Part shown: piece by piece, positions 35,345-44,345 of the stretch
How positions within the stretch are numbered: the stretch's first letter is position 1
How the letters are laid out: each line of letters begins with the position of its first letter
Origin: CAYXVJ01 sp050309435
GTDB taxonomy: Bacteria > Bacillota > Clostridia > Saccharofermentanales > Fastidiosipilaceae
DNA: 64,000 bases
Reading direction: 5' to 3'
Assembly (NCBI GenBank): GCA_050309435.1
Contig: JBNRMJ010000013.1
Location: 28,342 to 92,341, forward strand
The notes under the pieces: generated by a model
Database searches by the model: none
What the model saw: only the letters and a program-made list of their open reading frames with translations
What the model was told of the DNA's origin: nothing
Position numbers and translations under genes: made by a program

Positions 35345-36289
35345 CTATATCGCTTCATGGCTGAACTCGTTTAAGTAAGCGGGTACCAGCCGCCTGATAT
35401 TTTCTTTTATCTGATCAGCAGGCACCTCGTCGACGACAAGACTAATGATATCTTCGCCGGCGAAGCCCCGGCCTGCGGTATCCCAGTCGATCAGACGGAT
35501 TTCTCCGTCCTGATTGAAGATGTTTTCGATCCAGAAATCCCGGTGACACAAGACTGTCGGCAGTTTCTCGAAATGCTCGAAGATCAGCGGGGCTCTCTCG
35601 TCGACATCCATGATCATATCTTTGAGATGCTGCGGAATATTTCCGTCGTCTGACCGCAGATAACTGTATTCGAAAGACTTGCCTTCGATCAGACGCAGCC
35701 GGCCGCTTAGCAGTTGATCTTTTAGGAAATCCGGTAAGCGGGAGTCCTTTGAGATCAGGAAATCACGACTGAAACTTTGACTGTGCCACTGCTGAAATTC
35801 GCGTTTCAGAAAATCTTTATCGCCAAGGCAAGCGATCTTAGAGATCAGTTTGTCATCTTTGGCAATCTTGGCCTGAAAACGAGCCAGTTCCCGTGCCGCT
35901 TGTTCGAGCATATCAATCGTCAGCAGGCTACCTGTCGGGCCGTCGATATACTCCATCCATAGATCGATCCGGTTTTCGTGTAAGGCGGAAGCATAAAGCC
36001 GGGGCGGTCTGAGCGACTTGCCAAAGACTGACATGAGAGGGCTGTGATATAAATCGTATTCCCGGCGCCAGGAAGCCGGATCGCCCGGTCGCTCCCACTT
36101 CGCTTGAGTTTTCCGGACGACTTGATAAGGGTACTCCTGCTGCGTCTTAGCCCGGGCTGTTCCGCTGATCAAACGGACATCGCCCAGTGTTCCGCCGTGA
36201 AGCGACTTACTTTGGTACGAAGCAGAAGCAATCTCCTGGCCAAAGATCGTGCTTAAGACATGAATCAGCATCTCGTCTTGATTTTCCAT
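35345..36289 (-). CDS. Aminoglycoside-phosphotransferase-fold kinase
   Basis: A 314-residue APH/choline-kinase-like protein. The catalytic loop reads CHRDFWIENIF (His-Arg-Asp...Asn) and the metal-binding motif RLIDWDTAGRG, both in the C-terminal half. The nucleotide-binding N lobe is recognisable but its Lys is less clear. GGGGAG at 36296-36301 favours ATG 36289 over upstream in-frame starts. Family members phosphorylate antibiotics, sugars or choline; no resistance claim can be made from sequence. It is preceded by a terminator and so transcribed separately from the transporter upstream. Confidence 0.82.
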   Translation of the reverse strand: MENQDEMLIHVLSTIFGQEIASASYQSKSLHGGTLGDVRLISGTARAKTQQEYPYQVVRKTQAKWERPGDPASWRREYDLYHSPLMSVFGKSLRPPRLYASALHENRIDLWMEYIDGPTGSLLTIDMLEQAARELARFQAKIAKDDKLISKIACLGDKDFLKREFQQWHSQSFSRDFLISKDSRLPDFLKDQLLSGRLRLIEGKSFEYSYLRSDDGNIPQHLKDMIMDVDERAPLIFEHFEKLPTVLCHRDFWIENIFNQDGEIRLIDWDTAGRGFAGEDIISLVVDEVPADQIKENIRRLVPAYLNEFSHEAI

Positions 36290-36303
36290 AAGCATCTCCC
36301 CAA

Positions 36304-36349
36304 ATAAAAAAACCGCAGCCGGCAGCAAATGCGCTGCAGACCGCGGTTT
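36304..36349 (-). terminator. Terminator after the DMT transporter gene
   Basis: On the reverse strand AAACCGC pairs with GCGGTTT, with CTGCAGC/GCTGCCG-like inner pairing, followed by a T run (seven T). Confidence 0.78.
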
Positions 36350-36390
36350 GCCACTGCCGTTTCAAGCATAGCACCGGCAGTTAAAACTAT

Positions 36391-37293
36391 CTACATGTAT
36401 TCAGAAATCGCGAGGAGTAAAATGCCGACGAGGACGGTAATGACAGCCGCATACTGAGCTTTTTTGAGTTTTTCTTTCAGGAAGATGCGCGAAAGCACGA
36501 CCGATACCATGCTGTAGGACGCGATCAGGGGAGCGGCGATGATGGAATTATCCGCCATGGCAAATACATAGAAGAACTGACCGGCTGTTTCGAAAAGAGC
36601 CGCGATGCCTTTGTCCTTTTCCTTGAGGGGGTTGAAGGGAACTTTTTTGGCACGAAGGAAGAGGTAGCAGACGAGAGCTGCGATCGCGAAGGTGAATTCA
36701 TAGGCCAAAAGAGCCTGATCTTCGTTGATGAGAGCCATTTCGTCGAGGTAAATCGCATCGGCAAAGGTGCCCAAACCGTCGATGACACAATAGAGGATGG
36801 GGAAGATGATGGCGATAAGGCCCGTGCTGTACTTCTTCTTGTCGCCGGCACTAAGCGCTTTGGCATCCTGATCATAGTAACGTTCCAGAACGGCCAGAGC
36901 CAGAATGCCGACGGTGATGATCACAATCGAGCTGACTTCGATGCCTCTGAGTCTTGTGCCGAAGACCAGGAAGATAAGGATGGCCGTGACCGCACCCGAC
37001 GAATTCTGAATCGGCGAAGAGATCGACAGCTCGATATATCTCAGCCCCAGATAACCGACGGTCATGGACAAGATATAAAGAAACGAAACAGGGAAATAGA
37101 GGACGAGATTAAAAAGGTCGAAACTGAGCTGATTGACCAGCATGTAGCCGATACCGTGAATGCCCATAACAATACCGACCATGATGGCGGTCTTAATATG
37201 ACTGTAACGATCCGTCGGTTCGGCACCTTTTTTATAAAAGAGATCGGCCGCACCCCAGGCCAAAGTCGTTACCAATGCAAATATAAGCCACAT
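36391..37293 (-). CDS. EamA/DMT-family transporter
   Basis: A 300-residue membrane protein with about ten hydrophobic segments in two EamA-like halves (first: WLIFALVTTLAWGAADLFYK; last: YAAVITVLVGILLLAISEYM). These carriers export or import metabolites such as amino acids or nucleobase derivatives. Substrate unknown. Own promoter on the reverse strand and terminator downstream. Confidence 0.82.
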   Translation of the reverse strand: MWLIFALVTTLAWGAADLFYKKGAEPTDRYSHIKTAIMVGIVMGIHGIGYMLVNQLSFDLFNLVLYFPVSFLYILSMTVGYLGLRYIELSISSPIQNSSGAVTAILIFLVFGTRLRGIEVSSIVIITVGILALAVLERYYDQDAKALSAGDKKKYSTGLIAIIFPILYCVIDGLGTFADAIYLDEMALINEDQALLAYEFTFAIAALVCYLFLRAKKVPFNPLKEKDKGIAALFETAGQFFYVFAMADNSIIAAPLIASYSMVSVVLSRIFLKEKLKKAQYAAVITVLVGILLLAISEYM

Positions 37294-37357
37294 GTTTAAT
37301 GATTCCTTTACTGATTATGTCTGCCAGAAACAGCTTCCTGCGGATGAAACTCAATAA

Positions 37358-37385
37358 TAATAACAGAAAGTTATAAAATCTCAAA
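37358..37385 (-). promoter_or_regulatory. Likely promoter of the DMT transporter gene
   Basis: On the reverse strand TTGAGA (37385-37380) and TATTAT (37363-37358) are 16 bases apart, about 65 bases before the start codon. Confidence 0.55.
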
Positions 37386-37507
37386 TGGAAACATTTGCAA
37401 AAAACGTCGGTTTTCGTGCATGTATTTGTAGTTTTTGGCAAGTGCCTTTCCGGATGATATTCGGTATACTGGTCACTTCCAAAAAACAAATATTTGGAGG
37501 TTGAGTA

Positions 37508-38602
37508 ATGGAACAGTTCGTTGAGTTATTTCAAGATTTACTGGCAGCCTTGGCTACGGTAATGAATGGTATCCCGCAGGGGTTGCTGGCGTTGTCATAC
37601 GGCTTTGCGTCGGTACCCATGTCGCTTGGATTCTTTATAGGTGCGGCTGCCTGCGGTATGTTGGGCTCGGTCGCACCTATTTCGTTTCAAGCAGAAAGTA
37701 TTGTCCTGGCCGGACAGGTAGGTTCCGATAAGAGAGAGCGTATCTCCATGATCATTTGGGCCGCCGTTCTCACCATTCTTTTAGGTGTCTTCGGTGTCAT
37801 GGGTTGGGCTGTCGAATTCAGCGGTCCGATCATCCTGAATGCCATGATGGCCGGTGTCGGTATCATGCTGGCCCGTACGGCTCTCGATATGGGCAAAAAG
37901 AACCGAACGGTGACGGCTGTTTCCGTTACGACCGCTCTTTTACTTTATTTCTTTGTCACGAAGGAGCTGCTCTGGATCGTCATTATTTCCATGGTGGTCT
38001 CTTCGGCCGTCGGCTACTTCCTGAAAAAAGACAACGAAGAAGTCGTTCCCTCGGAGAAGGCTTTCAAGATGGCTTTGGTAAAGCCTGCTTTCAATCTGAA
38101 AATTTTGCGCGGCGCACTGGCCATGGCCTGCATGACCATCGGCGGAAATATCGCTTATGGTTCGGTTACCGCCAGTATCGCAGGGGACGCTGCTAAGCTG
38201 AACGTCGACGGCTTAACCGTCTACTCCGGTATCGCCGATCTGGCCAGCTCCCTCTTCGGCGGTATGTCGGTCGAGGCCATTATCTCGGCTACTGCTTCCG
38301 CGCCGAATCCGGTTCGTGCGGCGGTCTTGATGCAGTTGATCATGGGTTTGATTTTAATTCTGGGCTTGCTGCCGAAGCTCGCGAAGTTTATTCCTTCGGA
38401 ATCCATCTCCGGTTTCCTCTTTGTCCTGGGGGCCTTCGTCACAATTCCCGGTAATGCTCAGCTTGCTTTCAGCGGTACGGAGCCCGGATCTTCGGTTATT
38501 GCCGCTGTTACCATGGCTGTTACGGCCGTTGTCGATCCCTTCGTTGGTATCGCTGCCGGTCTGGTCATTCGCTTCCTATTTGGTTTGGGTTTCGGTATCT
38601 GA
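37508..38602 (+). CDS. NCS2-like (xanthine/uracil-type) permease
   Basis: A 364-residue integral membrane protein with about ten to eleven hydrophobic segments. It resembles short NCS2-type nucleobase permeases; GASVAPISFQ-like region is seen here as GMLGSVAPISFQAES near residue 55. It is shorter than typical NCS2 carriers (about 430 residues), so the assignment rests partly on the phosphoribosyltransferase gene 30 bases downstream, which would trap an imported base as its nucleotide. TTGGAGG at 37494-37500 precedes ATG 37508. No purine riboswitch is visible upstream. Confidence 0.68.
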   Translation: MEQFVELFQDLLAALATVMNGIPQGLLALSYGFASVPMSLGFFIGAAACGMLGSVAPISFQAESIVLAGQVGSDKRERISMIIWAAVLTILLGVFGVMGWAVEFSGPIILNAMMAGVGIMLARTALDMGKKNRTVTAVSVTTALLLYFFVTKELLWIVIISMVVSSAVGYFLKKDNEEVVPSEKAFKMALVKPAFNLKILRGALAMACMTIGGNIAYGSVTASIAGDAAKLNVDGLTVYSGIADLASSLFGGMSVEAIISATASAPNPVRAAVLMQLIMGLILILGLLPKLAKFIPSESISGFLFVLGAFVTIPGNAQLAFSGTEPGSSVIAAVTMAVTAVVDPFVGIAAGLVIRFLFGLGFGI

Positions 38603-38631
38603 TAATACCTTTCACTTACAGGAGAATAATC

Positions 38632-39174
38632 ATGGATTATTATGAGCTTAATATTGCAGGTCTGACTCGTCGTTTGCCCATCGTGGCGATTTCACCGAAT
38701 CTGAGTATCGCCAGTTTTGTTATTCTGGGTGACGCGCAGCTGGTGGTAAAGGTCGCTCCGGAGCTGGATAAACGCATACCGGAAGTGGATTACTATTTAA
38801 CGGCCGAAGCCAAGGGAATTCCTCTGGTTCATGAAATGGCTACCCTTCGCGAGATGCCTTACTATATCGTCGCTCGTAAAAGTACCAAGGCCTACATGGT
38901 GGATCCGCTCGAAGTTCATGTCAATTCCATCACAACCAGTCAGGAGCAGCAGTTGTTCCTGGACGGTCATGATGCAGAGTTGCTTCGCGGTAAAAAAGTG
39001 GCCATCATCGACGACGTCATTTCCAGCGGCGAATCGCTGGCGGCGATCGAAGCACTGGCCGTACAGGCAGGTGCCACGGTGTTAGCGAAAGCAGCGATAC
39101 TGGCGGAAGGTGATGCGATCGGGCGCGATGATATTATCGTGCTGGCGGATTTGCCCTTGTTTCCTCATTCCTGA
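38632..39174 (+). CDS. Purine-type phosphoribosyltransferase
   Basis: A 180-residue type I phosphoribosyltransferase. The PRPP-binding motif is VAIIDDVISSGESLAAIEAL near residues 123-142. The N-terminal half (YYLTAEAKGIPLVHEMATLR) is like adenine/xanthine phosphoribosyltransferases. It attaches ribose phosphate to a nucleobase, and with the adjacent permease forms a salvage pair. AGGAG at 38620-38624 supports the start. A strong terminator follows. Confidence 0.85.
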   Translation: MDYYELNIAGLTRRLPIVAISPNLSIASFVILGDAQLVVKVAPELDKRIPEVDYYLTAEAKGIPLVHEMATLREMPYYIVARKSTKAYMVDPLEVHVNSITTSQEQQLFLDGHDAELLRGKKVAIIDDVISSGESLAAIEALAVQAGATVLAKAAILAEGDAIGRDDIIVLADLPLFPHS

Positions 39175-39232
39175 TAAACAGGTATATAGAAGTCAAAAGA
39201 AAATCGAGTTGACAGACCGACGGCTTTAACAC

Positions 39233-39260
39233 AAGGAGCGTATCTTACGCTCCTTTTTTC
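39233..39260 (+). terminator. Terminator after the salvage operon
   Basis: AAGGAGCGTA pairs perfectly with TACGCTCCTT across TCT, followed by T run. Confidence 0.95.
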
Positions 39261-39286
39261 TGTTCAAAAATCAAGGCCAAATGTGA

Positions 39287-39315
39287 TTGACACGCGGTAC
39301 TATCGTTCTTATAAT
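39287..39315 (+). promoter_or_regulatory. Consensus promoter of the regulator/potABCD operon
   Basis: A perfect TTGACA (39287-39292) and a perfect TATAAT (39310-39315) with a 17-base spacer: the strongest promoter I see in the window. It probably needs repression, in line with the repeated half-sites just downstream. Confidence 0.92.
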
Positions 39316-39324
39316 CAATTCGAT

Positions 39325-39352
39325 GTTTAGTATTTCTAAACTAAAGGTTTAA
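39325..39352. promoter_or_regulatory. Candidate operator of the XRE-cupin regulator
   Basis: GTTTAG-TATTT-CTAAAC is a perfect dyad at 39325-39341, and TAAAC-TAAAG-GTTTA overlaps it to 39351, giving three GTTTA half-sites in alternating orientation just past the -10 box. Repression of the operon by its first gene is inferred. Confidence 0.6.
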
Positions 39353-39412
39353 TATTTTGATTTATTTTGATTAGGCCGTAAGCGGAAGGACGGCGGTCGG
39401 AAAGGAGACGGC

Positions 39413-39952
39413 ATGACACTTGGAGAGAAAATACGCTATTTAAGATTGAGCGGCAATCTGACGCAGGAAGAACTCGCTGATCGCTGCGAATTGTCGAAAG
39501 GTTTTATCTCCCAGATGGAGCGCGATATGACATCTCCGTCCATCGCAACCTTAACCGATATCTTAAGCGCATTGGGAACGAGTTTGCCGGACTTCTTTCA
39601 GAAGGATGAAATCGAGACCATCGTGTTTAGCGAGGAAGATTACGCGGTCCGCGAAGACCGGGAACTTAAATCAAAAACCACCTGGCTGATACCCAACGCA
39701 CAGAAAAATCAAATGGAACCGGTTTTAATGACAATTCAATCAGGCGGCCGTTCGTTTATCGATAATCCGCACGAGGGCGAAGAATTTGGTTATGTGCTGA
39801 AAGGCGCAGTTGACATCTATCTGGATAAACGGGTTATTAAAGCCAAACAAGGCGATTCATTCTATTACAGAGCGGATCGTCCTCACGAACTGAGAAATCC
39901 TTATAAGCGTGACGCCGTCATTATCTGGGTCGCCACGCCGCCTACATTCTAA
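39413..39952 (+). CDS. XRE-family regulator with C-terminal cupin (PuuR-like)
   Basis: A 179-residue regulator. Helix-turn-helix at about 5-62 (IRYLRLSGNLTQEELADRCE, then FISQMERDMTSPSIATL) and a cupin at about 105-175 (GEEFGYVLKGAVDIYLDKRV, then SFYYRADRPHEL) that likely binds a polyamine or related ligand. It leads the potABCD operon, as in many Bacillota, and probably controls it through the GTTTA repeats upstream. GGAAAGGAG at 39398-39406 precedes the ATG. Confidence 0.9.
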   Translation: MTLGEKIRYLRLSGNLTQEELADRCELSKGFISQMERDMTSPSIATLTDILSALGTSLPDFFQKDEIETIVFSEEDYAVREDRELKSKTTWLIPNAQKNQMEPVLMTIQSGGRSFIDNPHEGEEFGYVLKGAVDIYLDKRVIKAKQGDSFYYRADRPHELRNPYKRDAVIIWVATPPTF

Positions 39953-40014
39953 TTTATACTGTTGAACTTACGGGTTAGCCCTTTGCCGGCAGTAGCGGGA
40001 TCGGAGAAGAGAAA

Positions 40015-41202
40015 ATGTTTAGAAAACAAGCAGAGAGACAAGAGGCAGCCAGCCTCGCAAGCGCAGATCGATTGAAGGACAAGACCGGTAGAAAACATAT
40101 CATAGAGGTCTTGAACTTGGAGAAATCTTTTGGCGATACGAAAGTTCTGAAGGATATCTCATTTTATATCCGGGAAAATGAATTTTTAACTCTTCTTGGT
40201 CCTTCCGGTTGCGGTAAAACCACGACGCTTCGAATCCTGGGCGGATTTGAAGGGGCGGATGCCGGCGAAGTGACTTTCGGAGGAAAGGATCTTCTGGCCA
40301 TACCTGCCCATAAACGTGCTTTGAATACGGTCTTCCAGCGCTATGCGCTTTTTCCGTACCTGAATGTTTATGATAACGTGGCTTTTGGTCTTCGTATTAA
40401 TAAAGTAAAAGAAAGCGAGATAGCCGAACGTGTCGAAAAGGCGCTTCGCATGGTTGACCTGGACGGTTACGGCGAACGAGAAATAGATCAGCTTTCCGGC
40501 GGTCAGATGCAGCGTGTTGCCATCGCACGGGCGATTATCAATCAACCCAAGGTCCTGCTTCTCGATGAGCCGCTGGGTGCTTTGGACTTGAAAATGAGAA
40601 AAGCCATGCAAGTCGAGCTCAAGCAGATGCAACAGGAACTGGGCATCACCTTCGTCTATGTGACACATGATCAGGAAGAAGCCTTAACGATGTCTGATAC
40701 GATTATAGTCATGAACGAAGGTCAGATCCTGCAGATCGGTACGCCGATTGATATTTACAACGAACCCGAAAACGCGTTTGTGGCACAGTTTATCGGCGAA
40801 TCGAATATCCTTCGCGGCCGCATGGAAAAAGACTATGAAGTAACGATCGAAGGTCGTCTTTTCCCTTGTGTCGATCCCAGAATGCCAGAAGAGGATGTCG
40901 ATGTAGTCATCAGACCCGAGGACATCGCACTGTGCGAGCCCACAGATCAGATCATCACGGGTACCGTTACCTCGGTCGTCTTTAAAGGTGTTCATTACGA
41001 GATGATCGTCGAGACCGATCAAAACGAATGGCTCGTCCAGTCGACCGATAAGTCGGAAGAAGGTTCAGTCGTTGGTCTGGATTTTGATCCGGACGACATT
41101 CATATTATGCGTAAGTCGATTTATTCGCCGGATTCCGGCCAATCGCAGAGCATCAGCAACTTAGAGGAGGGCCACGGCGGAAATGAACAAGAAACTTGGT
41201 AG
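40015..41202 (+). CDS. potA: Spermidine/putrescine ABC importer ATPase
   Basis: A 395-residue ATPase. Walker A GPSGCGKTT near 62-70, signature LSGGQMQRVAIARA near 161, Walker B VLLLDEPLGALD near 181-192, H-loop VTHDQEEA, and a C-terminal TOBE-type regulatory domain. There is an extra ~28-residue polar N-terminus before the first strand. The next gene begins 20 bases inside this one. It energises polyamine uptake through PotBC. Confidence 0.95.
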   Translation: MFRKQAERQEAASLASADRLKDKTGRKHIIEVLNLEKSFGDTKVLKDISFYIRENEFLTLLGPSGCGKTTTLRILGGFEGADAGEVTFGGKDLLAIPAHKRALNTVFQRYALFPYLNVYDNVAFGLRINKVKESEIAERVEKALRMVDLDGYGEREIDQLSGGQMQRVAIARAIINQPKVLLLDEPLGALDLKMRKAMQVELKQMQQELGITFVYVTHDQEEALTMSDTIIVMNEGQILQIGTPIDIYNEPENAFVAQFIGESNILRGRMEKDYEVTIEGRLFPCVDPRMPEEDVDVVIRPEDIALCEPTDQIITGTVTSVVFKGVHYEMIVETDQNEWLVQSTDKSEEGSVVGLDFDPDDIHIMRKSIYSPDSGQSQSISNLEEGHGGNEQETW

Positions 41203-42094
41203 GCTGGCCTATCCATACATACTCTGGATGCTGGTGTTCACGATCGTGCCGCTGCTCCTGGTCGCTTTCTTCGCTTTTACGGCATACGATGCCAACGGCG
41301 ATCTCTTTTTCACGACGCAGGGCTTCCGGAACATCTTCAATACGGATCGAACGGCTACGCTTAGTATTTTCGGCCTCTCCAATTTCTTCGGTCGCACGAT
41401 CGAGCTGCCGATCTACATCAAGGCATTTATCGAATCGGTGATCTTCGCGCTTTTGGCGACTTTTCTCTGCTTGATTCTCGGCTATCCGGCCGCCTGGATA
41501 CTGGCTTCGATGTCGATTAATAAGAAACGCGGCAGTTCGCTTTTACTCTTTTTGTTTGTCATGCCGATGTGGATGAATGCTCTTTTGAGAACATATGCCT
41601 GGCTGGCACTGCTCGAACCGATGGGCATCGTCAATAACTTGCTAAAGATGTTTAATCTGCCGGCGGTTAATTTGATTTACAACGATTTTGGCATCAGTCT
41701 GGGTCTGGTTTACAACTACCTGCCGTTTATGGTGTTGCCGATTTATTCGGTTCTGGTTAAGATCAGTCCTCAGCTTCTGGAAGCCGCTTCGGATTTAGGT
41801 GCCAACCGCAGTCTGACACTGCGCCGCGTGGTCATGCCGATGTCTGTTCCCGGGGTGCTTTCGGGTATCAATATGGTATTAATGCCCGCCATGACGACCT
41901 TCCTTGTCCCGGACCTGCTGGGCGGCGGACGTTATCTCCTGATCGGTAACGCGATCGAACGCCAGTACATGGTGTCCAGGGACTATACGACAGGTTCTGC
42001 TCTGTCGATCGTGCTTTTGATCTTTGTTCTGATCAGCATGCAGATCGTCAACCGGAACGTTGATCCGGAAGAAGTGGAAGGAGGGCTTATCTGA
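41183..42094 (+). CDS. potB: Spermidine/putrescine ABC importer permease
   Basis: A 303-residue permease with six membrane segments; the EAA loop is LLEAASDLGANRSLTLRRVV near residue 198. GGAGGG at 41165-41170 lies within potA. It overlaps potC by one base (TGATG). Confidence 0.93.
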   Translation: MNKKLGRLAYPYILWMLVFTIVPLLLVAFFAFTAYDANGDLFFTTQGFRNIFNTDRTATLSIFGLSNFFGRTIELPIYIKAFIESVIFALLATFLCLILGYPAAWILASMSINKKRGSSLLLFLFVMPMWMNALLRTYAWLALLEPMGIVNNLLKMFNLPAVNLIYNDFGISLGLVYNYLPFMVLPIYSVLVKISPQLLEAASDLGANRSLTLRRVVMPMSVPGVLSGINMVLMPAMTTFLVPDLLGGGRYLLIGNAIERQYMVSRDYTTGSALSIVLLIFVLISMQIVNRNVDPEEVEGGLI

Positions 42095-42885
42095 TGCGCG
42101 ACAGAATCAACAAGCTGTACCTTGGCTTTATCTACGTGTTTCTCTATATCCCCATCATCGTACTGATCGTCTTTTCGTTTAATGCATCGAAGTCTCGTGC
42201 GGTCTGGGGTGGATTTACTCTGGAGTGGTACGTGAAACTGTTCCAGAACTCGGACATTCTGGCTGCTTTGCAAACGACGGTGGTGGTCGCTTTACTGTCG
42301 GCTGTCTTTGCCACTTTGATTGCCGTGATCTCATCGATCGGTATTTACACGCTGCCGGGTAAAGTGCGCCGCAGCATTATGGCGGTAACGAACATTCCGA
42401 ATATCACGCCTGACCTGGTTACGGGTATATCTCTGATGTTGCTTTTCTATTTTATTCGGATGAAATCGGGATTTGTTACGCTCTTACTGGCTCACATCGC
42501 TTTTAATATACCTTACGCGATTCTTTCGATCATGCCCAAGCTTCGCCAGATGGACCTAAACCTCTATGAGGCGGCTCAGGATCTGGGCTGTACACCGAGA
42601 GAAGCCGTAATGAAAGTCATTATTCCGGAGATCAAACCGGGTATCATGACGGCCTTGATATTAACTTTTACTCTGTCCATCGATGACTTTGTCATCAGTT
42701 ACTTCACGGCGGGCAATCAGGTTAACACCCTGGCGCTGACGATTTATTCGATGGCGAGAAAGAGCATCAATCCTCAGATTAACGCTCTGTCCACCTTGAT
42801 GTTTATGGCCGTCTTTATCCTTTTGATCATTGTGAATGTCAGATCGTCTCGTGCGGCGAAGCTGAAAAACAACAAGCGGACCTGA
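42094..42885 (+). CDS. potC: Spermidine/putrescine ABC importer permease
   Basis: A 263-residue permease with six membrane segments; EAA loop LYEAAQDLGCTPREAVMKVI near residue 154, and FTLSIDDFVISYFTAG is a conserved polyamine-permease stretch. GGAGG at 42080-42084 precedes the start. It forms the channel with PotB. Confidence 0.94.
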   Translation: MRDRINKLYLGFIYVFLYIPIIVLIVFSFNASKSRAVWGGFTLEWYVKLFQNSDILAALQTTVVVALLSAVFATLIAVISSIGIYTLPGKVRRSIMAVTNIPNITPDLVTGISLMLLFYFIRMKSGFVTLLLAHIAFNIPYAILSIMPKLRQMDLNLYEAAQDLGCTPREAVMKVIIPEIKPGIMTALILTFTLSIDDFVISYFTAGNQVNTLALTIYSMARKSINPQINALSTLMFMAVFILLIIVNVRSSRAAKLKNNKRT

Positions 42886-42969
42886 CATGAACAGCTTCGA
42901 AAATTAACATAGCAACAGATCCACTTACCTGCAAACCGTAGCAACATGAGAAATGGAAGGAAAAAACAT

Positions 42970-44121
42970 ATGAAGAAATGGCAGAGAATCTTGATGATTC
43001 CGGGCATCATGGCCCTTCTGGGAAGCACTCTCTTCGGCTGTTCCGCCATGGACGACCGCGAGCCTATCCTGGTCTATAACTGGGGCGAATATATGAGCAG
43101 AGAAGCCGATACCTACACCCTTTACGGTGAGGAATACGAGATCAGCGACGTGATTAAGGACTTCGAAAAGGCTTATCCTCAGTACCGTGTCGTTTATACG
43201 ACATTTGACGATAACGAGAAAATGTATGCGAAGCTCGAAACGGAGACATTCGATATCATCTTCCCGTCGGAATACATGGTGACCCGTTTGATGCGCGAAG
43301 ATAAGCTTCAGCCGCTGGATCACAGTAAGCTGCCGAATGTCGAGGAGTACATGAATCCCGCTTTGAAGAATATTCACTATGCGGAAGATCAGGCCGTCAG
43401 CGACGCCATCCTGGATTATGCCGTACCGTATTTTTATACCACGGTCGGTTTGATCTATAACACCGAGTATATTCCGGAGATTACAAGCAGCGACCCGAAA
43501 ACCGTCTGGGCTCCGCTCTTTGATTCCCAATGGCAGAACCGCATCGGTATGTATAATTCCATGCGCGAGTCTATCGGAGCCACTTTGAACTACCTGGGCT
43601 ACAGCATGAACACGTTGGACGCGGCCGCTCTGAAAGAAGCGTCCGATCTTCTGATCGGGCAGCGCCAGACCGTTCGTCCCATCGTCGGTATCGACGAGCT
43701 GAAGGATAAGTACATTTCCGGCGAGCTCGTTGCCGGTATCGCATGGTCCGGCGATCACACGGTCATCCAGCAACGTCTGGAAGAAGGCGGAGAAGATCCG
43801 GAAGCGATTCAGTACGCTCTTCCCGAAGGATCGAATGTCTCGGTTGACATGATGGTTATTCCGGAAGATGCACCGAACGTCGAAGGCGCTCATGCTTTCA
43901 TTAACTTCATGTATGACCCCGAAGTTGCTTTAAAGAATGCCGTTTATGTCGGTTATTCGACACCGCACCTGGACGTACTGTCCAAATTGCCGAAGGAGCT
44001 GAGCGAAAACAAGGCTTATTATCCGGATGCGGATCTGATGGATACGCTGGAAGTTTACTACTCCAGTGCCGAAATCGATCAGACCTATGACGAGATCTGG
44101 CAGGTATATCTGGCTAACTGA
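42970..44121 (+). CDS. potD: Spermidine/putrescine-binding lipoprotein
   Basis: A 383-residue binding protein. Signal peptide with lipobox LFGC (Cys24), then ILVYNWGEYM, the conserved opening of PotD/PotF proteins; FDIIFPSEYMVTRLM and VDMMVIPEDAPN carry ligand-pocket residues. GGAAGG at 42955-42960 puts the start at ATG 42970; ATG 42946 is in frame but overlaps the ribosome site region. Captures polyamine for PotABC; closed by a terminator. Confidence 0.94.
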   Translation: MKKWQRILMIPGIMALLGSTLFGCSAMDDREPILVYNWGEYMSREADTYTLYGEEYEISDVIKDFEKAYPQYRVVYTTFDDNEKMYAKLETETFDIIFPSEYMVTRLMREDKLQPLDHSKLPNVEEYMNPALKNIHYAEDQAVSDAILDYAVPYFYTTVGLIYNTEYIPEITSSDPKTVWAPLFDSQWQNRIGMYNSMRESIGATLNYLGYSMNTLDAAALKEASDLLIGQRQTVRPIVGIDELKDKYISGELVAGIAWSGDHTVIQQRLEEGGEDPEAIQYALPEGSNVSVDMMVIPEDAPNVEGAHAFINFMYDPEVALKNAVYVGYSTPHLDVLSKLPKELSENKAYYPDADLMDTLEVYYSSAEIDQTYDEIWQVYLAN

Positions 44122-44179
44122 TAACAGCGAACAGGCGAGTTAAGCTCAGGGCTCGGATACTATTTGTCATTGATAATGA

Positions 44180-44210
44180 GGGAGAGTTGTTGAAAAACAC
44201 TCTCCCTTTT
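44180..44210 (+). terminator. Terminator of the potABCD operon
   Basis: GGGAGAGT pairs with ACTCTCCC across a loop of about eleven bases, followed by TTTT. Confidence 0.85.
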
Positions 44211-44345
44211 GTGATATGCAATATGGCAAAGGTTACAGAATTATAGTTGCTGATCATTTATCATGAAACAACGACAGAACACTAGATACTTCGGTTATGA
44301 GTTACCGGGATAAATAGTTTCGTTGATTATCTAAGGAGTCAAATT

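Noticed and set aside
37294..37507. Purine riboswitch before the permease/phosphoribosyltransferase pair
   Set aside because: No conserved three-way junction loops could be recognised in the gap.
42925..43893. A 322-codon reverse-strand frame opposite potD
   Set aside because: Antisense shadow of a clear lipoprotein gene; no domain resemblance.
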